The notes below the pieces were generated by a model, which ran no database searches, was not told the DNA's origin, and saw only the letters and a program-made list of their open reading frames with translations. DNA of 64,000 bases, from positions 16,464,606 through 16,528,605 of the forward strand of contig NC_081151.1 of NCBI RefSeq assembly GCF_958295425.1. Reading direction: 5' to 3'. How positions within the stretch are numbered: position 1 is the stretch's first letter; the number at the start of each line of letters is the position of its first letter. Position numbers and translations under genes: made by a program. Positions 48,695-60,886 of the stretch are shown here, one piece after another. Source of the stretch: Solea solea. Taxonomy: Eukaryota; Chordata; Actinopteri; Pleuronectiformes; Soleidae.

Positions 48695-49990
48695 GGCTGC
48701 AACTGCAAATATTCCACAGTTTAAATGAGGAGTTGGGAAAAAAGGACCCAAATAGAGCTTTTCTGTGTATTTAATAGCATTTCTGTGTATTTAAAACTCA
48801 TTAAATACAACTTTTTTTATAATGATCCAAAAAAGAAAGTCAGCTGACACAATTACCATAATAATAAATATATCATTATTAAATCGGTCAGTCAATTTGT
48901 TTTTGAATGAATTACTATTTTTATTTCGGTTGCATTCATATAAAAAGTTCTGTAAAATACAAGAAAAAACATTTTGATAGTTTCGGAAATAATAATTTCC
49001 TTCTCTTTGTTTAAAGAATGTCTGAATGCAAAGAGGAAGAGTTTTATTCACCGCACAAAAAAAAATCAACTCAGTGTCAATATACAGTGTCTAGAAATAT
49101 TAACACGAAAGGCACCATGAAAATGTATAAATGTTAATCTGAAAATTTGCGACAATCTTCCCAAAAGGCCCTCAAAATGAGGTGATTTAATCCAAAACCA
49201 GGGACGAATTACAAATTATACTGCCCTAAACTTTTTAACTGATGTACAGTAAAGCTATATTTTGGTTCACACAATCCCAAATATGATGATGCCCAAAAAT
49301 GCAGTGCTCTAATGTGTCCAGATTACCTTAATCTGTGACAATGCCACCGAGATGTTCATTGTTGTAGTCCCAAAAACTGAAAAGTGGCAGAAATCCTTCA
49401 AATTTGCTATAATTCCAACACATTTGTTGATATAATCCAACAATACTTTGTATAACTGTCCAAACACATTAACTAGATTAATTTAGAGTCACACATATAC
49501 TGACAAAACTGGCTTAATGTGGTTAAATATCCCAGAGTTTAAGTGTCTGAATCCCTTTTCATATCAATATTTCCTCAAATTATATATATAATTATATACA
49601 GCCTCAGTGGCCACATGCAGCTGAAGGAGAAAAATATCCCAAAAAAATACTTTTCCCGTATATTTATATATATATACTGCACATATAGACATTTAAAAAT
49701 AGACTGTGTCTTTAAAAATGTGAAGAAAAGTAAATATAACATTGTTTTGTTCTGTTTGGGGAACTAATAGGAGGAAAGATAAATACCACGTCATTATTAA
49801 GTGTAAATAATAATTTCATGAGCAGCTGCTTCGGTCAACAAACATTTGACCTTGCGACACAAGTTCCTGCTCTGAGGGACAGACCTGTGAAGGAATGAAC
49901 TGCGGTGTAAACTAAAGTTTACATGATATAAAGACGGGAAACAAAACCACCAGGCACAACTTTGACAGAAAGAAAAACACCTTCACTTAC

Positions 49991-50100
49991 CCCCGTGACG
50001 TGTTCACTGACCGACGATGAAGTGTGTAACATCCAGCACTGCAGATGATTCTCACAGGCAGACTGGAGAGAAATGCCACTGAGATCAGGTTTAGTGAGCT
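49991..50100 (-). other. tc2n: Candidate 5' non-coding exon of tc2n
   Basis: The tc2n start codon lies a few bases inside an exon with an acceptor near 48707, so a leader exon is needed upstream. A strong donor (GGGG followed by GTAAGT) at 49991/49990 is a good candidate, with an upstream edge near the CT repeat at 50,115. The upstream limit is arbitrary and no transcript evidence is available. Confidence 0.3.
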
Positions 50101-50108
50101 CTTCACTT

Positions 50109-50114
<6 letters not shown>

Positions 50115-50154
<40 letters not shown>

Positions 50155-50172
50155 GTCTCTCTCTCTCTTTCT
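50115..50172. repeat. CT microsatellite at the presumed tc2n promoter
   Basis: About 55 bp of CT with a few TGTCT interruptions, followed by (CCCT)n-like TCCCTCCCTCCC. On the tc2n strand it is a GA tract just upstream of the candidate leader exon. Confidence 0.8.
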
Positions 50173-50317
50173 CACCCTCCCTCCCTCCCTCCCTCTCACT
50201 CCTCCACTCTTTAATTCCCGGACTAAACACTGTGTGTTTGTGTTTCCTTCCCCGAACAGAACAGCCATGACAGCTCCACTATCAGTTGTGATTTTTGTTT
50301 ACCACTTATCACCCCTT

Positions 50318-50320
<3 letters not shown>

Positions 50321-50352
<32 letters not shown>
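50321..50352. repeat. GT microsatellite, 16 units
   Basis: A pure (GT)16 tract adjoining the copied fbln5 exon fragment. Similar GT runs lie at 51,931-51,956, 52,169-52,197, 53,243-53,278, 54,374-54,400 and 56,060-56,082. Confidence 0.9.
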
Positions 50353-50354
<2 letters not shown>

Positions 50355-50407
50355 CATGACAGGTCCTGCTGTCCGGATTGAGGATTAAGCCAGGGTTACA
50401 GGAGCAG
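50351..50407 (-). pseudogene. Partial copy of an fbln5 EGF-module exon with its splice donor
   Basis: 57 bp here match 59,377-59,433 at 55 positions. The source is the 3' part of the fbln5 exon 59497-59381, the donor GTAC and the adjoining GT tract. On the minus strand it keeps codons for [16 protein letters not shown] and the donor. One difference is silent and one changes the Phe after NPG to Leu. The first half of the EGF module is absent, so it cannot encode a module. It lies about 2.5 kb beyond the fbln5 polyadenylation signal in the same orientation. Confidence 0.85.
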
Positions 50408-50419
50408 CTGTGAGAGTTT

Positions 50420-51263
50420 AGGATTAAGCCAGTAGTAGGTGTGTTTGTGTGTGTGTGTGTGGGTGTGTGTCTTTAGGAAGTCCTCATGAAGACCAAAACC
50501 AGGGCACTAAGAACCCCATTTCTGAGGAACTGGTTAAATTTAGGACTAAAATGTTAATTGTGGTTATTAAGGGGTTAGGTTAAGGTTTGGGATTCGGTGT
50601 TAAATGGTTAGGTTAAAGTTTAGGATTAGGCATTAATTGGTTAGGTGAAGGTTTGGGACTAGACGTTAAGTGGTGAGGTTAAAGTCTGGGATTAGGTGTT
50701 AAGTGGTTAGGTTAAGGTTTGGAATTAGGCATTAATTGGTTAGGTTAAGGTTTGGGATTAAGCATTAACTGTTTAGGTTAAGGTTTGGGACTAGACATTA
50801 AGTGGTTAGGTTAAGGTTTGGGATTAGGCATTAATTGGTTAGGTTAAGGTTTGGGATTAAGCATTAAGTGTTAAGGTTTGGGACTAGACATTAGGTGGTT
50901 TGGGATTATGTGTTAAATCGTTAGGTTAAGATTTGGGATTATGTGTTAAATCGTTAGGTTAAGGTTTGAGACTAGACATTAAAAGGTTAGGTTAAGGTTT
51001 CGGCATAACCCTTAAGTGTTTAGGTTAAGGTTTTGGACTAGACATTAAGTGGTTAGGTTAAGGTTTGGGACTAGACAATAAGTGGTTAGGTTAAGGTTTG
51101 GGACTAGACATTAAGTGGTTAGGATAAGGTTTGGGATTAGGTGTTAAATGGTTAGGTTAAGGTTTGGGATTAAGCATTAAGTGTTTAGGTTAAGGTTTGG
51201 GAGTAGACATTAAGTGGTTAGGTTAAGGTTTGGGATTAGGCATTAATTGGTTAGGTTAAGGTT
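50420..51263. repeat. Minisatellite of about 33-bp GGTTAGGTTAAGG-type units
   Basis: Roughly twenty diverged units built on GGTTAGGTTAAGGTTTGGG plus an ATTAGGCATTAAGT-like half, clearest from 50,560 onward. The first 140 bp contain a GT run and an AGTCCTCATGAAGACC phrase typical of the GT-bounded repeat family. Confidence 0.85.
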
Positions 51264-51860
51264 TGAGACTAGGCATTAAGTGGTTAGTTGAAGGATCAGG
51301 ATTATTTAGGATGTCCAAATGAATGGGTGTCAATGCAATGTCCGAAGAAGAACATGCAAATCTGTCAGAGTGAGGACATTTTACCTGGTCCTCACATCTT
51401 TAAAGGGCTTTTTGGAGGTTAAGACCTGGTTTTAGGGTTAGGCATTTAGTTGTGATAGTTAAGGGGTCAGGGTTAGGATTAGGCCAGTATTAATGATGGT
51501 TAGGTTAAGGTTAGGATTAGGCCAGTAGTAATGATGGTTAGGTTAAGGTTTGAGACTAGGCATTAAGTGGTTAGTTGAAGGATCAGGATTATTTAGGATG
51601 TCCAAATGAATGGGTGTCGATGCAATGTCCGAAGAAGAACATGCAAATCTGTCAGAGTGAGGACATTTTACCTGGTCCTCACATCTTTAAAGGGCTTTTT
51701 GGAGGTTAAGACCTGGTTTTAGGGTTAGGCATTTAGTTGTGATAGTTAAGGGGTCAGGGTTAGGATTAGGCCAGTATTAATGATGGTTAGGTTAAGGTTA
51801 GGATTAGGCCAGTAGTAATGATGGTTAGGTTAAGGTTAGGATTAGGCACTGACTGGTTAT
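51264..51860. repeat. 287-bp tandem duplication inside the GT-bounded repeat
   Basis: A block starting TGAGACTAGGCATTAAGTGG at 51,264 recurs at 51,551 almost unchanged through GTCCGAAGAAGAACATGC, ACCTGGTCCTCACATC and TTAGTTGTGATAGTTAAGGG. The near identity implies a recent duplication. Confidence 0.85.
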
Positions 51861-52164
51861 GGTTAAGGTTTGGGATTACTTAGGAAATGAATGGGAGTCA
51901 ATGCAGTGTCCTAAGAAGAACATGCAAATCTGTGTGTGTGTGTGTGTGTGTGTGTGGCTTTGTGAGGACCAAAACACATGTAAATCATCAAAGAGTGAGG
52001 AAAAGTAAGGACCTTTTACCTGGTCCTCACATCTTTAATTTGCTTTTGCGGGGTTAAGACCTGGATTTAGGGTCATTTAGTTGTGATGGTTAAGGTTAGG
52101 GTAAGGGTAAGGGATGAGGGAATGCATTATGTCTATAAGGGTCCTCACTACGAATGTTGTGCAA

Positions 52165-52198
<34 letters not shown>
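51861..52198. repeat. GT-bounded dispersed repeat
   Basis: A unit carrying ACCTGGTCCTCACATC and GTGATGGTTAAGGTTAGG, framed by GT runs at 51,931 and 52,169. Relatives are seen at 32,430-33,370 (minus), 35,700-35,860 (plus) and 59,087-59,333. Confidence 0.6.
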
Positions 52199-52199
<1 letters not shown>

Positions 52200-52860
52200 A
52201 TATCATATTCCTCCTCTTTATTCGATAGCACATCACGGTTGACGTCACGCTGCTGGAAACTTGATGATACATGATACAGGTCAGTGCTAGTGCATCTGTA
52301 TTTACTGCCCTGCTTCACTCACACCTTCTTACTGAGTGTACATATATATATATGTACATGTACACTCAAAACTACAAAATTACCACTCCCCTAATTCCAA
52401 AACCATTGTACCACAAATCTCTAATCTGATATTACCTCTGTTTTCTTTATTGTTTCTGAATGTAAGGGTTGATATTTACGTCTTCCATGTTAGAATCCCG
52501 AATTTGTTATTGTATGCATAGAATTAGCTGCAAAAAGATGCATTACTGAAATAACGTTGAGCATTTATTAACCAGTTATATGGTTATTTTATAGAGGTTT
52601 ACTTTCTATGTGGTAGATTAAGGAACACATTAATACAAAATTGGATGAATTAACCATTAATTCATGAACATTATTCAAGGGTTTTAAAAATGAATGTTAT
52701 TCAGGTTTTTAACAGTTAGTTCATGCTTATTACAGCATGAACTAACTGTTAAATAATGTACCCTTATTGTAAAGTGCTTATTTAAAGTGTGATTTTATAG
52801 TCTAACTTTCAAAAGTCCAGGATGCGGCTCACGCCAGGGTCACGTGTGTGTGTGAAATCA

Positions 52861-52866
52861 TTTATT
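52861..52866 (-). terminator. fbln5: Candidate polyadenylation signal of fbln5
   Basis: AATAAA on the minus strand, about 710 nt after the fbln5 stop codon. Confidence 0.45.
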
Positions 52867-53240
52867 GTTCCAAAAGAAAACAGTGATCAATAATTCAGTT
52901 TATGACTGATTGTTACATCATTTCAAAAAAACAAAAACACTGCACGATGACACGGCGTCGCACGGGCTCACTGACGCTGCTGAGCTCAGAGGACACTCAA
53001 CATTCAGCGACAGCTCTCGACTCTTCACAGCTTATCTGAAGGGATGAACATTCACACGCGCACACACGCACACACACACACATAACTGAGGAAACACATT
53101 TTTAAAAAATAACAAAACACAAGAGAGAGAGATGGAGAGAAAGAAAACACACTGACACTCAGGATACACTGAGTTTCAGTGAGTGTGGTTTCCATCATTT
53201 TCTAAATAGAGGATGTTAGAAATTGTACACCATTAATATC

Positions 53241-53279
<39 letters not shown>

Positions 53280-53573
53280 AGAATGAAGCCATAAAAGCTC
53301 TGTGTCCATTATACCAGGGCGGGGACTAGAGCGCAGTGGATGCTTCCCATCAGCAGAACAGCTGAGTCTTTATCGGACGTGTCTTGACTGAGGATGACAT
53401 AATGTTTGAAAAGGAAACAACAAACAACCAAAAGAAGTGATGATGAGCTGTCACAGCATTACATCAGCTGCACGTGAGACGAGAGCGGCTCCGGAGTTCG
53501 GGTACAATGATGAAGTTCGTTTGGTGGTGGTGGGGGTGGGGGTGTTGGGTAGTGGGTGGCGTGAAGGAGAAAC

Positions 53574-56500
53574 TTAGAACGGGTGTTCCGAAACAAATAT
53601 CGTCAGGCGAATGATGGAGCTGCCTCGGAAGTTGATGACGTGGTTGACGGTGACCATCTCCAAATCCAGCACCACCTCCCTCGGCCCCTTGAGTGGCCGC
53701 GACAACACCAGAGTGGCGCTCACGTTACTGGTTTGCTACGAGGAGACGAAAGGAACGAGACGTGAGGACGGGAATTATTTCACAAACCAAATGTAGATTT
53801 TTGAGAGAAAAAAAGCACAAAGTCATTCAGATTGGTCACCTGGCAACACGGAAAAAAACTTATATTCAGACTTAGAAACTGAAATGGAATAACTTCAATG
53901 GAGGTTTGACTCATATATAACTCTCTTGTGCTCAATGTTATTGTGTGTTTCTGTAAAAACTTAGATTTTTTTTTCATATACTATTTCAGTTTAGTTATTC
54001 TTGTAAAGGGTTAGGGTTAGTTCTACACTGCACATCTATTGTTTGTAATAGATTGATGCAAATGACCATGATGTATTAGACCACCACCCAAAGCCACAGC
54101 TGCTCTAAATTAACATCATTTTCTTATGTTTCTGTAATGGTTAATACACCCGTATGTAGAAGCTCTTTTTTTTGTTTTTTGGACGATTTCTAAAATATTT
54201 ATGTTTTCTCATTTTATGACAGGTGGTCTAAGCACTTTATATTCATTAAAAATGCATCTCACAACAAATGACACACTCTTATTGCTCCATCTGGTGGATT
54301 GACTCTGTAATGACGGGTCAGGTGCTTCCTGTTGTGCATGTTTTTCCATCTTTGCACTCATTCAGTCATAGGTCTGTGTGTGTGTGTGTGTGTGTGTGTG
54401 AACGGGTGACACAAGAGATGAATAATTCATGTTTCCATGGTTGTAATAAGGTCATTTCAAGCATGCATCAGAATTTGAAGTGGCAGTTTTGAAGTCTTTA
54501 AGACTCACGATTTGTGAAATTGGAAGAACAACTCAAATTGTAGTGCAAATTTTTCATCTTTGTAAATGTATTTCATACATAATCATTTTGGGTTCATATT
54601 TTTCTCTGCCAGCAATAAAATGTTTTTAATTGTTTTTTTTTGTTTACAATGTGGGACACAAGGCTATGCAAGTTAAACATAACATTTGTTTTATAGTTAA
54701 CTGAGTTGGTTCATCTAAGTGAATCAAACCTCTCGTCTTTTGTTGGGTTTTTTAATTTAAGACTTTTTTAAGACTCCTGACACACAAACAATGTGATGTG
54801 TCTCACAAGGGTTATTTATTATTATTAAACTAATATATATAACATATATATATAAACTAAAACTAAGCATTTGAAAAAAAAAAAAAACTATAAATAAAAC
54901 CAACCAATAAAAACTAAGTCACTTTAAAAACAAAAAGTCAAAACTAAATAAAAACTAATGGGAAATCCCAAACTATTATGACGTTGATGAATTGTTACAG
55001 ACATATGAAAATGTCTTCTGTTTTCATTCAAACCCTTAACAAAAAGTGATTTCGCTCTAAATGTGACTTGGTATCAAAATATTTGTTCTATATTTGGACA
55101 TTATTCGGTTTAACGGACACCTTGTTTTGTTTTGGGTGGACATTTTGTGGATGAACACAGGTGCCTCATGTTGTGCCTCATGTACAGTATATGTAACTGT
55201 TTACTTGGTAATTAAGCATTTTGAGTTGTTATGTATGGAGGAAAAAAGGGTGTTAAAAATAACATAACATCACTGTGTTTGTCCCAACATGTCAAAATGT
55301 CTTCTGTGGTCATGACAACTACTGGCATAAGAGATGATGTTCAGACATTTATGGGTAAACGTCAAGGATTAATTCTATTTGAATGACAGAAAAAAAATTA
55401 AAACCAAAACCATAAAATAACATATCGAGTCATTTTTGATGGATCACTCTGCACTTGAATTTCTGCCTTTGCACAATTTAAGTTTTACTAGCAGCAAATG
55501 TGGAAAATAACAAATAACATTTACTTTTTTTTCTACACAGGAGAGGCAGTCCTGTTTCAAACTAACTTTTACATGGAATACATTTTAAATTGAGCTACAA
55601 CTTAAAATCGAAATAGAACTAGAGCTGCAGCTAACGATTATTTTCATAATCGATTAATCTGTCGATTATTTTCTCGATTAATCAATTAATCGTTTGGTCC
55701 ATAAAATATGAGAAAACCTTAAAAAATGTTGATCGGTGTTTGTAAGACCTGGAAATGATGATGTTCTCAAATGTCTTGTTTCGTCCACAAACCAAAATGA
55801 TTGACTTTTAATGATTTCTTTGTTATCCAGAGCAAAGAAATTAAGAAAATATTCATATTTAAGAAGCTTAAACAATTGAAAATCTTGTTTTAATCATGAA
55901 TAAAGCTTCAAACCGATTATTCGATTATCAAAATAGTTGTTGATTAATTTAGTAATCGATTAATAACCGATTCATCGTTTCAGCTCTAAATAGAACATCC
56001 AGCAGAATCTACATAGTGTTGCTTTTTCTGAGCTCTGGCGGTTTAATTTCTCACTGTGCTGTGTGTGTGTGTGTGTGTGTAGTTACAGGTGCAACAAAAC
56101 CCACAACTGATGACACATCAGAGGTAACGAAAAATGCGAACATCTAAGTGAAAATCACAGTTTTCCAGTGGGTCTTTTTTTCTTGTTCACCACAAATATT
56201 CAGTGTGGTGATGTGTGTCTCATTCAGCCATAATCTGAAGACAGATTGTGGACTGAACTGGATCATTTTGCATCTTTTTAAAGTTAACAGATGCAAAATG
56301 GCCACAAAAAGCTGTTTTCCTGTAGGTGGCACTGTTCGGGTTTTCTGTCCACTGCAGCTTACACTGTCTGCCTCTTTCTTCATATTAGATAAACTAACAT
56401 AAAACACATGTTTTATATTAATAAAAAAGCCTAAAGCACCCCTATTAAAAAAACCCTATACTATAGTATTAGCAGGTATTTAATGGTGTAATAATGTACC

Positions 56501-59330
56501 CAATAATTATTCAGTTATAGGAAGAATGCATTAATGAATATGTTCTTACAATTACACGTTTTCCTTGTAAGTTATTACCTATTTAGAATTAATATATTAA
56601 TCTTACCGGAATTCTCCCCAATATTAAGCATCAATAAGTTAAAAACAATGTAATTTTAAGCAGGTATTAGGGCAGTTAATGGAGTAATAATATACACTAT
56701 TATTTAGGTATGATCACCACACAATATTTTTAATTAAATTAATTGTTAAGCGTAAGTGTTAAGGCGACTGTGTCTCATTACTCACCCTCATGTAAAACTC
56801 TCGGCCATCGTTGCCCGACTTTATCTGGAAGATGTAGAAGGCGCCCGGGTAGCGCGTGGTGGCCTGCATCTGGAAGATGTCTGCAGGGACAGTGCGTCCC
56901 GACGACATGTCCATGTGTCGGTACAAGATGGTGAAGGGCTTGTCCCTGCAGGCAGGGTTCTCAGCTGAGCACATACACTGACTGACGCAGGAGGAGACAC
57001 GAGGAGAGGTCAGGTTTTTCCGGGAATATGACACGGTATGAAGACACCTTCAAAGACAAGTGTGTGTGTGTGTGTGGGGGGGAAGATGACGACGACAATA
57101 ACTCACTTGTCACTAACTTCGATGTAAGGTGAGGGACACTGTAAAGAATTCAGGCATGTGTAGCCTCCCTGGAAATTGAAACATACTTGTGCTGTTGTAC
57201 AGGTGTTGTTACCAGTGTCACATTCATTGATATCTTTAAAATCAAACACACAACAATCAGAGTCAGTTAAAACAACATCATCATCATCATCATCATCATC
57301 ATCAGAGAAAAAAACATTTCAATAATATGGAATGAAGACAAAACAGCAGATGACATTAAGATGTTAAACACAAGCTATTCAGTAAAAAATAAAATGTGCA
57401 AATTCATTTTCCTTATATACAGTGCTTAATAAATCTATTAGACCACCTGTCATAAAAACAAGAAAACATAAATGTTTTTTTTTTTTTTAAATAGAAATAT
57501 TTTTAATATATTATAACTTGTTTAAAACTAAAAATGTTTAAAAACTAATACGACAGTCATCCTCCGTCACTTCTATACTTCCAATATTCGGGATCTCATG
57601 CTTGTGACTGAAACTCTCCGAGGCTGAAGAGGTGAGGAAGGGGCGTGGCTTCACTTTTTAATGTCAGATTATTGTGCAGAGAGATTTTAAAACCAGTTTT
57701 TACCAGTTTTTACCATTTTTTTTTACAATTAAGCACCCCACTATTGTTTTAGTTGCTGTGATTTTCCGACCTCATTTTACATCATGACAGGACGTTGATA
57801 GTGGGAGATTTTAATATTCACATTTGTTGCAAGGCCAAATAAATTAGAAAATTCATGGATAACAATAATAATGATTATATTTTAGCATTAAAAATATAAC
57901 TTTGGTTAAAGAACTCCTACGTACTGGTGTATTAACCATTAACCAACCATTGATAATTACCAATGCTGTTAATTTAGAGCAGCTGTGGCGTTGGTCTAAT
58001 ACATTTGTTAAGCACTGTATATCTTTAAAGTAGTAAAGAAGGTTAAAAACACAAATGTGTTTTACAAATATGTACTTTTTATGTGGTGTTTTTTTCCTAA
58101 TCAAAACTTTTATATTCTGAACAACAGATGCCGTTATAAATGTTTACGTTCAGATGACGAAACAGTCGCAACTGTGCCGTTATCTCCTTACCTTCGCAGC
58201 TCCTGCCGTCCTCGAATACATAATATCCCGGCGGACAGATGCAGGAGAAGGAGCCCGGCACGTTCACACAGCGGTGCTGACACAGAAACTCAGAGAAGCT
58301 GCACTCATCCAAGTCTAAAACAGGACGGACACTCGTCAGGAAAAAGACTGTCCAACACCAACAGGATCAACAGAGTTTCCCTCAAGTTCTCTGGTTCCCT
58401 CACACGCTTCATAAACACAATGTTATATTACATTTCCATAGATAACAGTATCTGTTTCTATGCAGTATAAACATTAAGGTTCAGTGTCTAACAATGAGGA
58501 AAAAAATACCCATAAGTACGTCAGTGACTTTGAAACAGGGGGAAGCTCATTTCAGGCCCTGTTATTCATACATTCATTTGAACATAAATTCAAAACAAAC
58601 TAGAACATGAAAACGCAATAATTATGTAAAGATGAAATGCTGTAATAGTGTTTATTTACAGTGTATATGTACAAATGAAAATGGTCTATATCACCGGGCA
58701 AATAACACACGACACACTGCTCCACTGACCGCCAGAGAAGATGAGCTTTCGTGGAAGTGATGTTTTTGACCGCAGTGGAAAAAAAACACTGGACCTTTAA
58801 TCTACTCTATGACATACTGTAACCTACGGTTTTTGGAGGTTTTTGGAATATTTTGAAGAAGAAATGTGCTAAATCTATCAAATTTGAAAAATGATTCAAT
58901 GAATCAGCTCTGCTTACCAATGCAAGTAGTGCCATCGGCCGCCAACTCAAACCCCTCGTCACAGTTGCACATAAAGGAGCCATAAGTGTTGAAGCAGCCG
59001 TGACTGCAAGGCTCTTCTTCACACTCGTCCACATCTGAGGAAAAAACAATGGACAGTGGTTAACACAAGACTGGAACACAGATGCTCACAGTGTGTGTGT
59101 GTGTGTCTGTGTGTATCTGGTATTCCTTATGTTGTGGGGACCTAAATCTGTTTACACAGTCACATTATGGGGACATAAATCTAGTCCCCATCATGTAAAA
59201 TACTACATTTTGTGGAGAAGACATAAAAGTTAGGATTAGTCCAGCAGTAGTTATGGCTAAGATAGAGTAAATACTCAGTGAGTGAGTTAGAGTGAGTCTC
59301 CGAGAAATTAATGTAAGTCAATGTAATGTC

Positions 59331-59380
<50 letters not shown>

Positions 59381-60083
59381 CATGACAGGTCCTGCTGTCC
59401 GGATTGAGGATAAAGCCGGGGTTACAGGAGCAGGAGTAAGAGCCAGGGACGTTGGCACACAGCTGTTGGCAGTAACCATAGCGACATTCATCAATATCTG
59501 GTCAAAAGGAAGGAAAAAAACAACAACAAAAGACTTGTTATGAACCAAGAAAAGTATTATATTTAGTATTAAACTAAAAACTCAAATAATTATCTAAATA
59601 AAATCACAAAAAAAAAACCTGCTCAGCTGTGTTACTACTCAGAACAAAGAGAGGGCGCTGTTCTTCTATGGGAAGCCCTAACAAATCACAATGGCATATT
59701 GTCAACAAAACAAGAGGCTGTATCAATTTTGACTAAATATATCTAAAAACTATGGTGATTTGGCATTTACTACGCACATGGTAACATCTGTGTAATCCAT
59801 TTTTATGATTAAGGGCTGTATTACATTAATCACAGTAGCTGAAAAGATTGTGTCACTTACTTTACAGTCAACCATGTAATGACACTGCTGTGTTAAGATA
59901 TCTCTGTGTTTCATATTCTTTAAGTTCCATAGTTTGTAAGTAGAACAGGAGCTCACTCACCCTGACACTGTCCACCAATGAGCCAGTATCCCTCAGTGCA
60001 GGAGCAGGTGTAACCACCTGACGTGTTGATGCAGACCTGCGTGGGGTTACAGTGATGAGAGTTGGTCTCACATTCATCAATAT
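53574..60083 (-). CDS. fbln5: Fibulin-5, 3' part of gene
   Basis: Exons in coding order: 60083-59961, 59497-59381, 59034-58918, 58314-58192, 57233-57107, 56981-56786, 53735-53574, all GT-AG and in phase. The first five each encode one calcium-binding EGF module opening DIDEC, DIDEC, DVDEC, DLDEC and DINEC, with the CxN....(F/Y)xCxC hydroxylation signature. The last two encode the fibulin C-terminal module ([46 protein letters not shown]), ending at TAA. They match human modules 2-6; the signal peptide and the first, RGD-bearing EGF-like module are not in the 3.9 kb to the right and lie outside. Known role: a secreted matrix protein needed for elastic-fibre assembly. The exon run [12 protein letters not shown] and the tc2n neighbour favour fbln5 over other short fibulins. 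A 369-bp hAT element sits in the large last intron. Confidence 0.95.
53736..56785 (-). other. Last fbln5 intron
   Basis: This 3-kb intron holds GT runs at 54,374 and 56,060 and the hAT element at 55,620-55,988. The rest is AT-rich; no additional exon was recognised. Confidence 0.5.
55620..55988. mobile_element. Intact hAT-type MITE in the last fbln5 intron
   Basis: The 369-bp element begins TAGAGCTGCAGCTAACGATT and ends CAGCTCTA with inverted AATCGATTA-rich arms. Identical 8-bp AATAGAAC sequences flank it (55612-55619 and 55989-55996). It is non-coding. Decayed relatives occur in zfyve26 introns. Confidence 0.85.
59087..59333. repeat. GT-bounded repeat relative in an fbln5 intron
   Basis: Between two GT runs, with TATTCCTTATGTTGTGGGGACC and ATTAATGTAAGTCAATGTAATGTCC-like phrases related to the repeat cluster at 50.4-52.2 kb. 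Confidence 0.45.
59334..59379. repeat. GT microsatellite touching an fbln5 splice donor
   Basis: About 22 GT units on the plus strand, so on the fbln5 strand the intron begins GTACACACAC directly after the exon end at 59381. Donor positions +5 and +6 come from the repeat itself. Confidence 0.9.
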
Positions 60084-60886
60084 CTGCAACGGAGAGGAGG
60101 AGATGTTATTGTTACAGATTTTCAAGGATGGTTAAAGGGCCAGTGTGCAATATTTTGGAGGATTTATTGGCAGGCATTGTATATATATATATATTTTTAG
60201 TAACTGCTCTGGCGAGGTTCTAAGCAAGCTGAGACAATACTAAAATGTGGCGTCAACAGAGCGTCGGCCACTTCATCATGGAAAAGGAAGCACCAAACAC
60301 TTGTGGTATGTTTTGTTTTCCCTGCCTCCTCTTTCAGATGCCGGAACAAGAACAAGCCTAGATTCAGACAGGTATTACAGACATTTCTCTAAAACAGCAA
60401 AAATGCAATGGACAATGCAAAGCGAACAAAAGAGTGACAGAGAAATGTGCATGTTTAAAGGGGAGATGGGCAAAATTCAAACACACAAAATAAATGCCTG
60501 AAAAGTGAATGTGTACTTTGATTTTCATTTAAGTAAATCTTTTAAAATAATGGTATCAGGTATGAGGAATGGTGCTTTGGCCTGTCCTAGTGGTGATATG
60601 CGGTAATACATAACCGAAGTGTTGTTATATACCACATTGTGGTTATATAGCCCACGGGAAAAACTGAGTTGCCGATTGTGCCTCCCCAAAAAAAAATTTC
60701 ACCCACTGCCACTGGTGGAAAAGCACCATAGATGTTGCACTGGCACAAACATCATGAACCAAAACAAAAATCTTTATCAACAGTTACAACTATTAAACCT
60801 GTGAAAGTGGTCTGTCAAAATACAACTGAATTAAGTTATGATGTATAGGCTGAACAAAACAATTCAGCTATAGCTGCCACATAGAC

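Larger units (their letters stand above)
48695..53573. other. Intergenic region between tc2n (5' side) and fbln5 (3' side)
   Basis: Contains the probable tc2n leader exon (about 49,991-50,100), a CT microsatellite, the copied fbln5 exon fragment, 1.8 kb of GT-bounded minisatellite, and the fbln5 3' UTR from about 52,860 to 53,573. The stretch 52,200-52,850 is AT-rich with nothing recognised. Confidence 0.5.

Noticed and set aside
50560..51260. Interstitial telomeric repeat (TTAGG-like words)
   Set aside because: The repeat unit is about 33 bp with GGTTAGGTTAAGG words, not a regular TTAGGG hexamer array.
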